DNA of 64,000 nt from Anticarsia gemmatalis (lineage: Eukaryota > Arthropoda > Insecta > Lepidoptera > Erebidae). Made by a program: the position numbers and the translations under genes. The stretch is taken from assembly GCF_050436995.1 (NCBI RefSeq), contig NC_134754.1, positions 5,139,001-5,203,000 of the forward strand. Direction: 5' to 3'. Below, in pieces: positions 25,721 to 38,241 of this stretch. Under the pieces are notes generated by a model. It was not told the origin of the DNA and did not search any database. It was given only the letters and a program-made list of their open reading frames with translations. Every line of letters starts with the position of its first letter. Position 1 is the stretch's first letter.

Positions 25721-28700
25721 TCATCACCGAAAGCATTGGATTTAGGCACTTCCAAAGTGTGATCTAAAGTATCTTACGAGGTCATATAATTTTTGTGACA
25801 TTGCTTATATTATTGCAGTTTTTTTTTGTGTCTGCCTAGTAAACAGCTTTCACACTAACACTTGCTGGAAAAATCTACCTTTTAAAATCAAGTAGCCGTT
25901 TTCATCTTTGCCTATTTTTAGTACAACAACACTCTTAAACTAAATTTAATGTTCTCCTTTCATGAAATAATAAACCGCGTACAGTCCCCCTGGGAAATTA
26001 ATGTTTTCATCAAACACCACGGAGTTTAAATATAAACCCCTCTTTTTTAATTTTACTTAAAACACACAAATATATCCGCTCTTGTGCGGGAAACAAGATT
26101 TTATCAACATTTAATTACTGCACGCTCGACTCCTGATGAATGAAGAAAAAAAGTTTGCGCTTTAAACACCTCGTCGGATAAGGGGCAAAGAAGGTCTAAC
26201 CCACTAAAATGTTCCATAATTTTAATTTTTACTTTTCGGCCCACAGCAAAAAAAATATATACCGGAGAATAATCACTAAATCTTTGTTGATAAAGTCCAT
26301 AATGCCTTGTCGATGACTTTGCAAGATGAATAAGTATAGTGGGCGACCGCTAGGTTGACACGCTTGGCCACCAGCAGACATTGCACCTGTAGAATGTGCC
26401 TATCGCGGCGAAAGATTCAAAAGCTCGCGTCGCCCCGTCCAACACTTTTTTGGGGTAACCGAAAAAAATCCAACGTTATTTTAATTGACGGCGGGTTTTT
26501 TAAAAGATACATTGAGTGAATTATACGAAGGCTGCTTGTGGAATGAGAGGTATTCGGGGCCCGTCCACTGTGATGGTATGCAAATAATTCAATGTGACAG
26601 TTACCGGTGAAACCTATTGTTTTTATTTGTTTGTTATAGAAGCCGACGGCACATATTTTACGCGTTTAATACACTTGGGGTGCTAAAAAAGTCGCTCGCT
26701 TAATTTACTGTCGATTTCTGAGGTAGGACAGGTGCGATGATACAATTTACATTAACATAAAGAAATGTATTAACTTTATACAGTCGTAATATTTAGGATA
26801 CAAAATTAAATATTGTCAGGCAACATTGTTTTGTAATCTTTGATATAAAGAATCGACTCGAATCAATTTGTATCTGGATTGTGTAAGATATCCAGGATAG
26901 AAAACAAATAAAATTGATAGGCACAACTATTATATTATCTATTATTTTGTCAAATTCCAGTTCTCTGGAGCACAATAAAGACGATATTGCCTATCGTTGT
27001 TTTTCGATCGAACCTAATCTAGACCTATAAATTAGTCATCTCCTACAAACAATAAAATAACTTTTACTATATCCATTTAGTCCAAAGTATCCCAGACATT
27101 TCGATTTTATTGAGCAGAATTAATAACCAGAAATATTACATATTAGTTTACTATTCCCGTAGAAGTTAATGCAACAAATAAAAGGGAATTGTCGTTTTTA
27201 TTATTATAAGGATATATTGTTGAGTATAGCATACGGCCGAGTGGGTATAATCTCGTCTGAGTATTAAGAAAGTTATACGAATCTTAAGGGTAAGGGAAAC
27301 TAAGTTTTGCACTGATATTGCGTCCACAAAAACTTTGGCTCATGATAACTTTTCTGTTTGGCTATAAGTATTTTTTATGTATAAACAATGTCTGTCGTAA
27401 GGCAAAGAGGACAATTTGTCTGGTCTTATTTAATTAATACTTTTACTTCTGCGTGTTTCTTTTCAGCAAAATTCATTTAACATTGATTGAATCTCCTGAT
27501 ACTTTCTTCCTGTTTAATCAGTCATTTAGTCTACGTCATATCGTTTAAACAGCAACATTCCTAAGTTTGTTATTGATGGCAAGGATAAATTCACAGGACT
27601 CTTTGTAAAGTCTGCAGTTATAGCACAGATTTTAAGTTCAATGCACAGTAATATAGTTAAAGTTGCAACAAGGTTCCACGCACTGCGTCCGTTTGTCTGT
27701 CGCAACTGAACCAGAAACTCTGAAGGAAAACTTTTAATAGTTTTTCTTTATTCAATCAACATATTTTCGCTCTTGGACACTTCTCTCGTTTGCCAACAAT
27801 TTGTTTCGGGACTTTTTTCTTTCACTAGACGTTCACTAACTCACGGCGCTCCTGACAAATTTGATCTCGAGGGTGCTTTAAAAAGTTTTTGCTTTGCTCT
27901 GATCTGGTCTAGACGGAATATATTATTGACTTTTACTTATGTTTCTTTAATTCAAGTTTTGTTAATATTACAAATATCAAACGCATCATTTACCAAACTC
28001 GTTGAATTGACGAAAATGAAATTTAAATCCGAATCGAATCGTGTTGCATATTGATAGAGGCAAATTGGATTTAATAAATTTAATGCTAGTTTCCAATTAA
28101 CTCTTCCTCGCCAACAGGTTGTCAATAAATCATACAAAGTATGTCATATTTATAAAACATTTAATCGTGAAGCTAAATATTATGTAAGCGGAACGGTTAC
28201 GGTAATTTCCTACTAATTTAAAGCTCCGGTGGCTTTCGTCACATCGCTGTGGGATCAATAATTGGTGTGTAGGTGTTAACATAAGTTGCGGGAAAACATT
28301 TCAAAGATAAAATGCGGAATTCAGAACATATGTGACGTAAAAGAGCAATAAATTATAGTTAGTAATGATAACCGTTACAAATTACTTAACCCACGCTACT
28401 AAAAATAACAAATAGCGACAATTACAGTTTTATCCTTTTAGAATACGCGAATATCGGGATCATAAAACTGATCTCCAATTGAACGGTACATTAACTGCGA
28501 TTTCCATATTTCAATAAAGGTATAAATTGTGTTCACTGATCAGCGACTGTTCGAGGTCCATGTCGATTCAGCGAAATATGAAGACAAATTACCTGGTGAA
28601 ATAGTGCAATTGGAATTGAAAGAAGTAAAAATCAACGGAGGATCGGCACTGCGGCCCGTGACTGAAATACCAAATGAGTAATTTTGAGATTCCCTGAATG

Positions 28701-31700
28701 CCTGTGCACCAAGAGAGCAAATGTCAGCTCCTAATAGCATTGCGAACATGATACGAACGCCGAAGTGCAATCGTACTTGTTGGTTTGTTGCAAAAAGTCT
28801 GCTAATGCTTGTTAGGATTTATTTTTCAATCTTGAACTTGATCAGGCCGAGTTGTGATGGCGAAGTAGCGAAAACTCTCGAGAGGGGAATTTAGACGGAA
28901 CAAAATAAAATGACGCTGCTTTTTCTTTTGTTTATTGTAGTTGCCCAGTACTCACGTACTATTAAGAGCTCGTTTCAGATATAGTTGTGAAACCACGAAC
29001 ACATTTTTTACGGCAGCTGACTTATCATTTATAATATTTACTTGTCTCGCCACGTTGATCTTCAAAGATGAAGCTAGTGGAAAAAATAGCAGATTACATA
29101 TTAATGTTCCGTAATGAAGTTTTTACAGGAACGAAAATTAATGAAATTCTCTTCTTAAGACGTTATTAGTTTCCTGTCAAGCTCATGGAATTCACTGCAC
29201 TCAAAATTAATATATCCGAATATGATGGATGCACTCCGAACATCTGTTTAGAGAGACTTAGCAAATAGCGGAACAGATTGTCAAGGAATAACAAATTTCG
29301 GTAGAAAAAACGTTAGTTTGTGAGGAAAATGATTTATAATGTTATTTCGGATACATTCCTTGGAATGTTTGTTTAGCAGCCGAGGTGGTACCGGTGTCGA
29401 GTTCCCGCTACCGGTGCTGTTTGATTTCCAAATACATTAGCAATTTTGTTTCTGCATCGCTTATTTCACCTTTCTTTGTATTGCTGATGGGTTTTTTGTA
29501 TTATCCTCCTTCTGTTTTAAAATTAGCGCCGAGTCCGTTCGGTCTCCGAAAATAGAATGTTACAAAAATATAAACCGTGTGAACTGTTGTTTTTACACTC
29601 ATTCAGTGGTTACCACCGACCACGTCACACAACAATAAATCGAAAAAAACAATATCCAAATGTACTAAAATGATTTAATTTTAGGTAAAGATGTAGAATA
29701 GATTGCTTCTATACATATATTTTTAAATAGTTGTATTGATGACTTTAAGCAATAAGCTTGCGAACAATACAATTTTCATTAGATCACTGCATCAACACCA
29801 TTAATTCCGTGTACACTAGTTCGATCTCTATAATGCGTATAAATACAACAGGATCCGATGTTGAACTGTCTGACATTAGTCGCCGCACATGCCCCTTGAT
29901 GTCACGACAAGTCCCCGGATTTGTTGAACAAGTATCAAATTACTTTCAGCCTCTGTGTACTGCATCAAGTCTGATTAAACTTGTTCGAAATCGAGCCGTT
30001 TGCTTTAAAAAGAAAACTAATGGACTTTGACAGTCGGTTTAGTTTATCAAAAATTCCTTGTATTCAGTAACTTGCCTAAATAAATTGAACGTTCTATGTT
30101 TTCTCTTTGTAATAGAGAAAGTTTTATAAAGAAAAGTTTGACTTAATTTTTTGACTGATAACTTGTTTTGACGTTTTAGTTGTTCACGCAGAATTAAGGT
30201 TTACTCGTATCTCAAAGAACTATAAACCGTATATAAAAATTTATTCTAACGCAAAATTATAGCTTTGAAGATTTTTTGTGACTCGCCTATATCAACATAA
30301 ATTATATTTTATGTAAACCTTGAAGTTGCCAAAAACATAATATTAATTTAAATCTTTATCGGCAATATTTTCTTCAATTTTATTACAAATAAGATTGGTG
30401 TAAAATGATTATTGATACCGACAGTTTTCTCATAATACAGAAGCTAAAAAATACAAATAAACAGCAAAACAAAAACATTTTTGTTCACATGAATATCATT
30501 CCCATCAGACGAGATAATTTGCATGTGAATTGAAATTAACGATTTTAATTTTACGACGGATTTACGCAATATATAAAATTTTCGGAATATAAAATCATTG
30601 TTGTGATAAAGAATACATTTTATGATAATTATGCGATATTTATAGTTTATTGTATTTCACGGTATGGTCTCTAGCTACCGAATGATCAGAATGGCATTTA
30701 AAAGTCGTAAAACTAAATAACATTGGAAATATTTCACGTTCGATTTATGTAAAGCCGAAGCAATATAGAATTGATATCGTTGTATCGAATTTGAGCTAGA
30801 CCGGTTCTTTTGTTATTGGTGTTTTGAAGCTTACTATCTAAACTCTACAGCTTTTCAAATAATATATTATAAACTGTGTATTTTTTAGTCACTTTGATGA
30901 ATTTATTAGGTAGGTTTTTTATTCATTCTCTTAGTAATCGATTTGTTTAGTATTATACGCTTGCGTAAGTAGATTCCAATGAATTCGTTATTTAGTGCTT
31001 ACAATTTTCACTCTGTATAATATATTAATACATAGAAAAACATACTTGATAAAACTCTTCATTTTGTTTAGACTGAGGAGATTACTCATCACTATTATTT
31101 CAAATTCTCAAAGTAAACGGTTTATTCTCAGATAGAGGTGCACGTGTGATTTTAACGCAATTCACATTAAATGTTCAAACTTTCTAGACTTCATATTAAC
31201 ACCGGTTAAAATTAAAGCTTAATTGTGGAGCCCGAATATTTGGAATTTAGTTTAAAACGACATAGTTTTAACTTTGCAAACTCCATCAATGTCGATGTTA
31301 TAATTTCATCACTGCGTGGTTACCAACATCAGCTTGGGCTTTGAAGGCTTTACTAGAAATTCTGAATTTTAAAGGTAAAAATGAAAAGCCTCTCTATCCG
31401 ACCCAAATTGTGTACGGGACTAAGCTAACCGTAAACTTTTGGCGTTTTAACGAGTACGGTATGGTAGCTTGAATTGATATAAATCTGTTCTTTCGTGAAT
31501 TCGTTACTTTGGTGCTCAAAGAAGAGTGAAGTTTCAAAGAGTAGCGTTTAAAATGTTGTTTTTATCGAATTTTTAAAGCTAGTTTAGAAGTTTTCGGTAA
31601 CCTTTTGTTAATTGTAACTAAAAGCATTTTTATATTAACAACAAACTATATTCTTTCTGGACACGTTTAAAGTGTGGCATATTCATGAATAGCTATGGTT

Positions 31701-32159
31701 GCTCGTGCCAAAGCAGTTATTGTTAGAAGCTATTATCCAATAAATCAACCTGAACATGATTACTAATTTATCGTCTCAAAGATATGACCTAAATACTCTT
31801 AGCGCTTCAGTATTTGCATAAACATTAAGTATCGAACGCATCGATCTGTATTTACACTCATCGGTTTCATCAACCTTGTTCCTATTATAATAAGGCCTAT
31901 TTTTGTAAATCAGTAAGTCACGGCAATATTTCGCATTAGTTCGAAGGCATGCGACCATTTGAGTAAATTGCCTCTCTATATGCAGAAAGCGGGCAACCCG
32001 ATTTTCATTAAGCGCTTAGAGTCAGTCGGCTGACAAAGGCCGAGTGGTCGCGCCGATATTGTCAGTTTGCTAAGTTTTCGGACATTATTCGACAATTGTT
32101 ATAAAAAAATATTTTTGAAATGTAATATTTTTAATATGTCGTCAAACAACAATCTTTTA

Positions 32160-32250
32160 TTACAGTCGTTAAGCCACGTTAAAGGCCTTCGGGCGGCTTG
32201 AACAACTTTGACATTTGGTTGACCACTAACCATACGATAAGAAGAAGAAC
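32160..32250 (+). mobile_element. 5S-derived SINE, 3' tail only
   Basis: Matches the tail of the 11.2-kb element: ACAGTCGTTAAGCCACGT, CTTCGGGCGGCTTGAACAAC, GGTTGACCACTAACCATACG and a short ATAAGAAGAAGAAC end. The 5S-like head is absent. Confidence 0.72.
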
Positions 32251-32821
32251 AACAATCTTTTTATTCGATAACAGTGGCTGTATTACCAGGCTATTCTAGA
32301 TTTTACAATAATGTGTTACTGCTAAAAAAATACAAATCTAAAAATCCAGAAAAAACTAGTCTTTATAATAGTCGTAATTATCAACATTATTCATTTCAAC
32401 AGTAATTTAACATTTGCAAAGAAAACATTTGTAGGCTACCACCAATACACAGGCAGCCATCTCAAATCTCAAGAGCCTGTATAATTTCAGATGTAATTAA
32501 GACAACGCTTAGGTAGCGTCCGTCCCTGCTTGACCTACGATTAAACTGGTAAACTGCGTTTAAACAAATTATCCATGCAAAACTCTCGTTAAGCCAAGTG
32601 TGTGAAGAGCACGTTAACTGGCGTTTAACTGAGCAATTCGTAGACGTTGCATATTAATATCGCTATAAAATTGTGTAAACAGTTCGGTACATTGGTTTTA
32701 TTCGAGTTTCAAGTGTTTTGACGGGCTGCTGTTTGTTTTCTCTAGGTTATTAGAATATGAGGATGCTTACTTTATTTGGTTTTGTTTAGGAAGCGCCTTT
32801 TTAGAATAATGAGTTTAGACT

Positions 32822-33035
32822 TGCCTCTGTGGTGCAGTCGGTAGTGTATCTGCAAACTGATCATGAGGGCTTGGGTTCGATTTCCGAGTCGGGCAAAATT
32901 TGTATTTTCTTAATTTATATTTGAATAGTTTTCTATATAAGTCCGGAGTTTGGTGGCCGATGCATGGCAATAGGCTCGCGCTTTATTAAATGAGATATGA
33001 ATTTATCATAACATTAATAAAAATCGGGCGCTGAT
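32822..33035 (+). mobile_element. tRNA-derived SINE
   Basis: The head GCCTCTGTGGTGCAGTCGGT has a Box A-like sequence and GGGTTCGATTTCCGAGTC is Box B. No cloverleaf can be closed, so it is not a functional tRNA. The body TTTGTATTTTCTTAATTTAT, GGTGGCCGATGCATGGCAAT and AGGCTCGCGCTTTATTA follows, as in lepidopteran SINEs. Confidence 0.78.
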
Positions 33036-33202
33036 AATACAAAACCACAGTAAGCACTTCAAGTGAAAATGCCCAAACCGTAACAACTGTCACGCCACGC
33101 GATCTCACATAGAATCTATTGCACTCAACAGCACCCATCATACCAGCCCACATGTTAAAAAATCCCTATTGTCATTATCCCTTATGCACACGATTTAAAA
33201 AT

Positions 33203-33475
33203 ACCGGCCAAGTGCGAGTCGGACTCACGCACGATGGGTAACAAAAAATACGAAAAAAATACTTTTATAGTATGGGGAACCTCCTACATATATATTTTTT
33301 GAATTTTTAGTATTTATTGTTATAGCGGCAACGGAAATACATAATTTATGAAAATTTCAGCTTTCTAGTTATCACGGTTTATGAGGTACATACAGATGCC
33401 TGGAGACAGACAGACAGACCTCGGAAACTTAGCAATAGCGTTCCGTTTTTACCTTTTAGGTACGGAACCCTAAAA
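33203..33475 (+). mobile_element. Dispersed lepidopteran repeat, better preserved copy
   Basis: Begins CCGGCCAAGTGCGAGTCGG and CTCACGCACGATGGGTA. It has the TTTCAGCTTTCTAGTTATCACGG-like middle, a GACAGACAGACAG run, and ends TTTTAGGTACGGAACCCTAA. Shorter than the 8.5-kb copy. It lies within 200 bp of a tRNA-derived SINE. Confidence 0.78.
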
Positions 33476-35448
33476 ATTGTCCACTAACCCTACATTAACA
33501 CAAACCAGTTCCATTTCGTGTGCATGAATAACCATCGAGTGAGCTCACACCTTTCGATACTAATTTCACTGTTAACACAATACGCAACCCTCAATCATGC
33601 ATGAACATGAGAACGGTATTAGCTAAAGGGTGGAACTACCCGCAAAATGTTATTAAAAATGGTATCTAGTGTTACAATGGCGTAAGTACGATTATGTTAT
33701 TTTTATTGCAGTTTTGAGTAGTGCAAGTAAACAATTGAAACAACACATAGAGTAAATGTTTTTTGGGTAAATTCTGATGTGAATGATTCGTAGCGCCATA
33801 TAAACGTTTTTTTTTTGACAATGAAAGAAGTCGATGAAATAAGATAAGATACTAAAATGATACCAGTTTTACCATTTGTTTTTGTTATTTTGGTATGTAA
33901 CATAATAATTTAAAGAATTAGAAGTAAAGAATAAGAACAGGAGAACAATATATATATTTTTTTTTATACTGAATTAGTAAATTATCTTTATCTTTTTGCT
34001 CTCCTGTAAAGCGAATGAATTCGACTTACGCCTTTTTTCCCCTGCGCGTGCAAATAATATCCAATCGAGTTTCAATAGTAACTACGTGAGTTTTATAGTC
34101 AAATTAGAGTAGCACGTGAGCAAGTTTTTTAATATACTTAATCCTATAATGTATTGCCATAGAAAAGTATGTTATGCAAATTAAATGCGGCCGAGGGTGA
34201 TTGTTATTTAAAATAGATAAATTATTTGTACTTGAGATTAGACAACCGCTGGGCTAGATTTAATTAAAACTTTGCAGAAATCTGTAGAAGAACGGTATTT
34301 TATTAAGCTGCTAATAAGTAGTTTTGTAAGTTACGGCTGATCTTAAATCTTCAATAGTTGTGATTGAAAAAATCTAGCATCGAGACTTTATTAGTTAATA
34401 GCATTCTACTCTCGACATCGCCCGCAAGAAAAAAATTGGCCTTAAAAGGTACCTTATTGAGTTCTGAGTATCAAATGTCATTGAAACTTGTGTAGTAGCT
34501 TTTGCGCGGAAAAGTAAAACATACATAATTACTTTCAAACCTTCCGCATGATATTATTAAGATACGTTTTCCTCACTAAGTTAGATATTATACCTTCTTA
34601 TCAAAAAAAATTGAACATTACTAAAGTACACCAAATATTACAATATCATTAATTTCTAATTCCACCAATATTTCCCATACAAAATTTAACACTGACAGAT
34701 GTCCTCAAACGTACTCGTCCCGACTCGTCCGTATGTCATTGCGTATGGCAAAAAACATTAGGGTCTGAGACCACCGAGCAGGACTTAGCTGGTAGAATCC
34801 CTATAATCCCTGACATTGTATATTGTGATCGTTGGATTTGTGTGCCATATATCAAGTAATACTGAACATGTGGCGATGAGCATGCGTCATTCAGATACGG
34901 GTATCTTACATGTGTTCTGTAAACCCTTGTTTTGCATCGGAGATTTGATTAGGTGGTTATGTTAGCTTGTAGTTAGAATAATATTCGATTTATCTAAAAT
35001 AGCTAATACGCGTTGGTTGTAGTTACATCTTATATTGAAGAGGTCTTAGATTAATCTTCGAAAAAATAAAAAAATCTATTATATTGGCTTATGTTTGCCG
35101 CGGGTGTTTAATTGTCTTCATGCATGAAAGAGTTTCGAATAATGGTATGCCTCAAAAACATAGCCGGAAGTTTTCAAAAAAATAAAACATAGGAAAGTTT
35201 TGCAAACCCAGCTGTAAAGAGATATTTCTAAGAAATCAATGGAAAGAAACAAGAAGCTAAGCGAACAAAAACAGAAAGATTTATATAAAATTCCGATACA
35301 AAATGAATATGTACTCGGGCTATATTTATTCTGCTCTTAATGCTTTTAATAACAATCCCGAGTTGATATCAAAGTAAACAATGCGAGCTGTAAGTAAAAA
35401 CATTCTCGTAGCCGCCTAGCCGTGCAGAATTACCCATAGGCGTAATAT
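33476..35448. other. Gene-free stretch before the nested transposon
   Basis: AT-rich, T-run containing DNA without recognisable exon or repeat. Confidence 0.55.
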
Positions 35449-35791
35449 TCTATACTAATATTACAAAATTGTAGAGTTTGTTTGTTTGAACGCGCTATGC
35501 TCAGGAACTACTGAGACGATTTGAAGAATTCTTTTACTGTTGGATAGCCTGTTTATTGAGGCAGGCTATAGGCTATATACTATCACGCTATGACTAATAG
35601 ACGCAGAGTACCAGTGATAAATGTTACAAAAACGGGGAAAATTATGTCCCATTATCGCTTATCGCTCCTTCAATACAAAATACAACAATACAACTCAAAA
35701 AAAATGAAAATCGTTTTATTGCAAAAATGACACCTGGACCGACTATATTTTATAGTAAAAAAAAAACCCCATCATTTTTGCTTATATTATG

Positions 35792-35852
35792 GCTGCACTG
35801 ACTTACTGCCCTTTTTGCATTAGCCCACTTTGACGGGTAATGTCAGTGCAAA
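35792..35852. repeat. Subterminal inverted repeat inside the TIR element
   Basis: GCACTGACTTACTGCCC at the left pairs imperfectly with GGGTAATGTCAGTGC at the right, forming a stem of about 12-14 pairs. A second short pair (GCAAAAATGA / TCATTTTTGC) lies just before it, between about 35720 and 35780. Such foldback structure is usual near the ends of non-autonomous DNA transposons. Confidence 0.6.
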
Positions 35853-35970
35853 ACAGCAACTTTGTGAGTTGCGCCCGAAAATTTTACGCAAACGCACGTC
35901 GGTTGCATGAAAAAGTGCCACAATCCAAAATATGTCTGTGTTGGATGCAAAATTTTAGGTAAGTGTGATT

Positions 35971-36172
35971 ATATTTTACAATACAAGACTGCCATATTTT
36001 GGAAAACGTCCATTTTGCATTCTAACATTAGTATTTGTAACCATATTTTGTAATACAAAAGTGTCATATTTCTGAAAACGACCGTTTTGCATTCAGACAT
36101 TAGTATTTGTTATTTTATATTTTGTAATACAAAATTGCCATATTTTGAAATACGTCCCTTTTGCATTAAATT
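35971..36172. repeat. Three-unit tandem repeat, period 72-74 bp
   Basis: Units begin at 35971, 36043 and 36117 with ATATTTT(A/G)(C/T)AATACAA. Each then has a CATATTT...GAAAACG-like block and a TTTTGCATT block, and units 1 and 2 end in ACATTAGTATTTGT. Unit 3 is truncated. Divergence between units indicates age. The repeat lies inside the TIR element and may be part of its original body. Confidence 0.8.
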
Positions 36173-36295
36173 ATTGTGGAATAAATGATCATTTTTAGCG
36201 TGCTAGAATGGGAAGGCCAGAAATATGGCCGGTTGGCATGATAATAATTTTAGTTTTCGTTACAATTTTTAAAACTAAAAAATACATTTTGATGC

Positions 36296-37125
36296 AGGCA
36301 AAGGCAAGGGGGGACCCTTTCCTTTGAAATCCTCTAGCATCCAGTTGGTAGATATGTGGGCCCACCTTTCCGTCTTCCTTAATGTGGCCGGCTCAGTTCC
36401 ATTTCAGCCTGGCTCAGACTATGTTTGGGCAGCGTAGGTATAGGTATAGGAGTATGAACATGTCATTGTCCATGAGCTTCCGCTTCAGTGGCAGTGGAAG
36501 GTTACCCTTCATTAGCTCTTTCATGGACCAGGAGCTCTTTCAGGCACCTGTGACACGTTTGTCCAATTCTTTGTCCCGTCGGTTGTTAAAAGAGGTTATC
36601 TGGTCTTAGTAAGTGTACTCGTCGACATAGTCTATGACGTGCCCGTCTACCTCGACCCTACGTTTTGTGTTGTTGGTCATAACCTGGGTTTTTGTACGGT
36701 TCTTACTTAGTCCAATCTGAAGGTTTGCCGTGCTCAGATCTTTGAGCATTGATTCGAGTTCCGATGCAGAAGAAGAGAAGAGAACTATGTCGTCTACAAA
36801 ACTAAGGTTTGTTAACTGTTTACCACTAACAACTATGCTTTTTGATTGCCATGACACCGCCAGACTCCTGAAAATTTCTCCGAGGGTGCTGGTAAATAAT
36901 TTGGGAGATAGAGGGTCTCCCTGTTTCACGCTTCTTTGAATTTGGAATGATATTGTAGTCTATTGCTTTGATGAGTTTGATGTATGTAGGTTCGATTCTT
37001 CATATTATCTTTAAGTAGGTCTTGGTTATGGAGTGATGATTCTATGGTGGAATGAGTAATGCTGTCAAAAGATTTGGAATAATCCACGAATGCTAAATAT
37101 AAAGGCTTATAAAACTCAAAAACCT
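36296..37125 (-). pseudogene. Decayed RTE-clade LINE reverse transcriptase fragment
   Basis: Read on the minus strand, the order follows RTE-type polymerases: KPLYLAFVDYSKSFDSI (fingers/palm), then VKQGDPLSPKLFTSTL, then LSFVDDIVLF at about 36780-36803 (the FADD catalytic box with Ala changed to Val), then SWSMKELMKG and KWN-AGHI. It is clearly dead. A frameshift lies just before the QGDPLSP block (about 36940-36950), there is a TAA at 36606-36608 where a TYLGQ-like motif is expected, a TGA at 36540-36542, further stops, and an apparent deletion between the LMDNDMFI region and KWN-AGHI. The endonuclease domain is absent, as in 5'-truncated LINEs. Confidence 0.88.
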
Positions 37126-37734
37126 TTTCTATTATCTTATTTCTTTAATACTCCTGCTGCACTCAGTCTACCCGTCACGTTACCCATTGGTCGATGATGA
37201 TGATTGATGTTTTAATTTTACTGAATAATGAAAGTTACGCACGAAGTTGATCTCAATTATATTACTTACTTAATAATAAGTTATTATTTTTTAATTTAGA
37301 TTGTTAAATACCATGTTTTTCTGATGTCCATTCACTTATGGTTTTACTTAGTAATAAAATTAAACTTTTTGATACGGTTTTTTTACCAAAAAAGTACAAT
37401 AAACCAGTTTTATTTGTAAAACTGTGTTAAATTTTTGACATATTTTTCATAATATTGGTTCAAATTTTGAATGCAAAAGAGACTTATATGCTTTTTTCTC
37501 TTAATAGGTAACAGCTATTACAAAGTTTGTTTTGTAGAAAGATAGAGCTAAAAAATACGCATCTAATGATATATTAACATCTTATATTTAATTAATAAAT
37601 ATATGAAATATTATAAAAAAACAGTTTCAAAAATTTGTTTTGGCTCTCCTGTAAAATTTATAGATTTCGATTTGTGACCCTTTTGTATTCAAGGAGCGTT
37701 ATGTGACGCAAGCGAAGTTGCGCGGGTCAGCTAG

Positions 37735-38241
37735 TCAACGATAAAACAATGATGTTTTATTACAATATACGGAGTTTGTACGTATTGTTTCTTGATCAAA
37801 TATTTTTTTAATATTTATTGTGCTATATACGAAGTGATGTGAGACTGAGTGAAATTATGTGTAGCAAGTTTTAATGTATAAAATGGAGGTTTACAATAAA
37901 CAATGGTTCAGGAGTATTCGTGTTTCAGCAAATAATAAGAATCGGCCTCGAGGCGCAACGGATTTACCACTATAAACCATAGGAAATGAGGTAATTGAAA
38001 TACTCGCAGGTCATTTGTGAAGACCTCAAAATAATATTTGATATGTTTGTGTATGTGTGTACCAATGTTTCAAAAATATAATAAACCTACTTACGCTTCA
38101 AATCTAAAATTAGATCTTAAGTTTTTATGAAAAACAAATCAAAACTTTTTTGATGCGGTTTTATGTCAATATTTCCATAAAAAATTACATGAATATAAGT
38201 CAAAACAATCCATAATATTTTTGTGTTTATATTTTTTTATC
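37735..38241 (+). promoter_or_regulatory. Space between nested transposon and GGCT start; likely 5' UTR/promoter
   Basis: About 507 bp separate the Helitron end from the GGCT ATG. The stretch is AT-rich, has no convincing TATA/Inr pair, and contains no other open frame of interest. The GGCT transcription start probably lies here by position alone, or inside or beyond the transposon if there is a distant non-coding exon. Confidence 0.35.

Larger units (their letters stand above)
19031..32159. other. Gene-free stretch, 13 kb
   Basis: Only the MITE at 23866-23979 and the hairpin at 25675-25720 stand out. GC-richer islands at about 26330-26600 (with ATGCAAAT, a POU-type octamer) and 28190-28800 may be conserved non-coding or exonic, but no protein family is recognised. 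The rest is AT-rich and unremarkable. Confidence 0.5.
35663..37698. mobile_element. 2,036-bp TIR element nested in the Helitron, family not recognised
   Basis: The left end CGCTCCTTCAATACAAAA (35663-35680) and the reverse complement of the right end (37681-37698) match at 17 of 18 positions. TTAT flanks both sides (35659-35662 and 37699-37702), as expected for a 4-bp target duplication at the Helitron's CTTATGTGACGC site. The interior has no transposase frame but holds a hairpin, a tandem repeat and a decayed RTE reverse transcriptase. It could be a non-autonomous DNA transposon that later received a LINE. CGCTCC ends with TTAT duplication do not match a superfamily I can name with confidence. 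Confidence 0.75.
35449..37734 (+). mobile_element. Lep1-like non-autonomous Helitron split by a later insertion
   Basis: The 5' part (35449-35662) begins TCTATACTAATATTAC and carries the GTTTGTTTGAACGCGCTA and GGCTATAGGCTATATA motifs. The 3' part (37699-37734) is ATGTGACGCAAGCGAAG followed by TTGCGCGGGTCAGCTAG, a Helitron-type end (short GC-rich block then CTAG). The same order is seen uninterrupted in the 7920-8188 copy. Here a 2,036-bp element separates the two parts. Confidence 0.85.

Noticed and set aside
32822..32900. tRNA gene
   Set aside because: Box A and Box B are present but the acceptor and anticodon stems do not pair; the downstream body shows it is a SINE.
36382..36939. Plus-strand frames over the LINE fragment
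   Set aside because: They are antisense shadows of the minus-strand reverse transcriptase.
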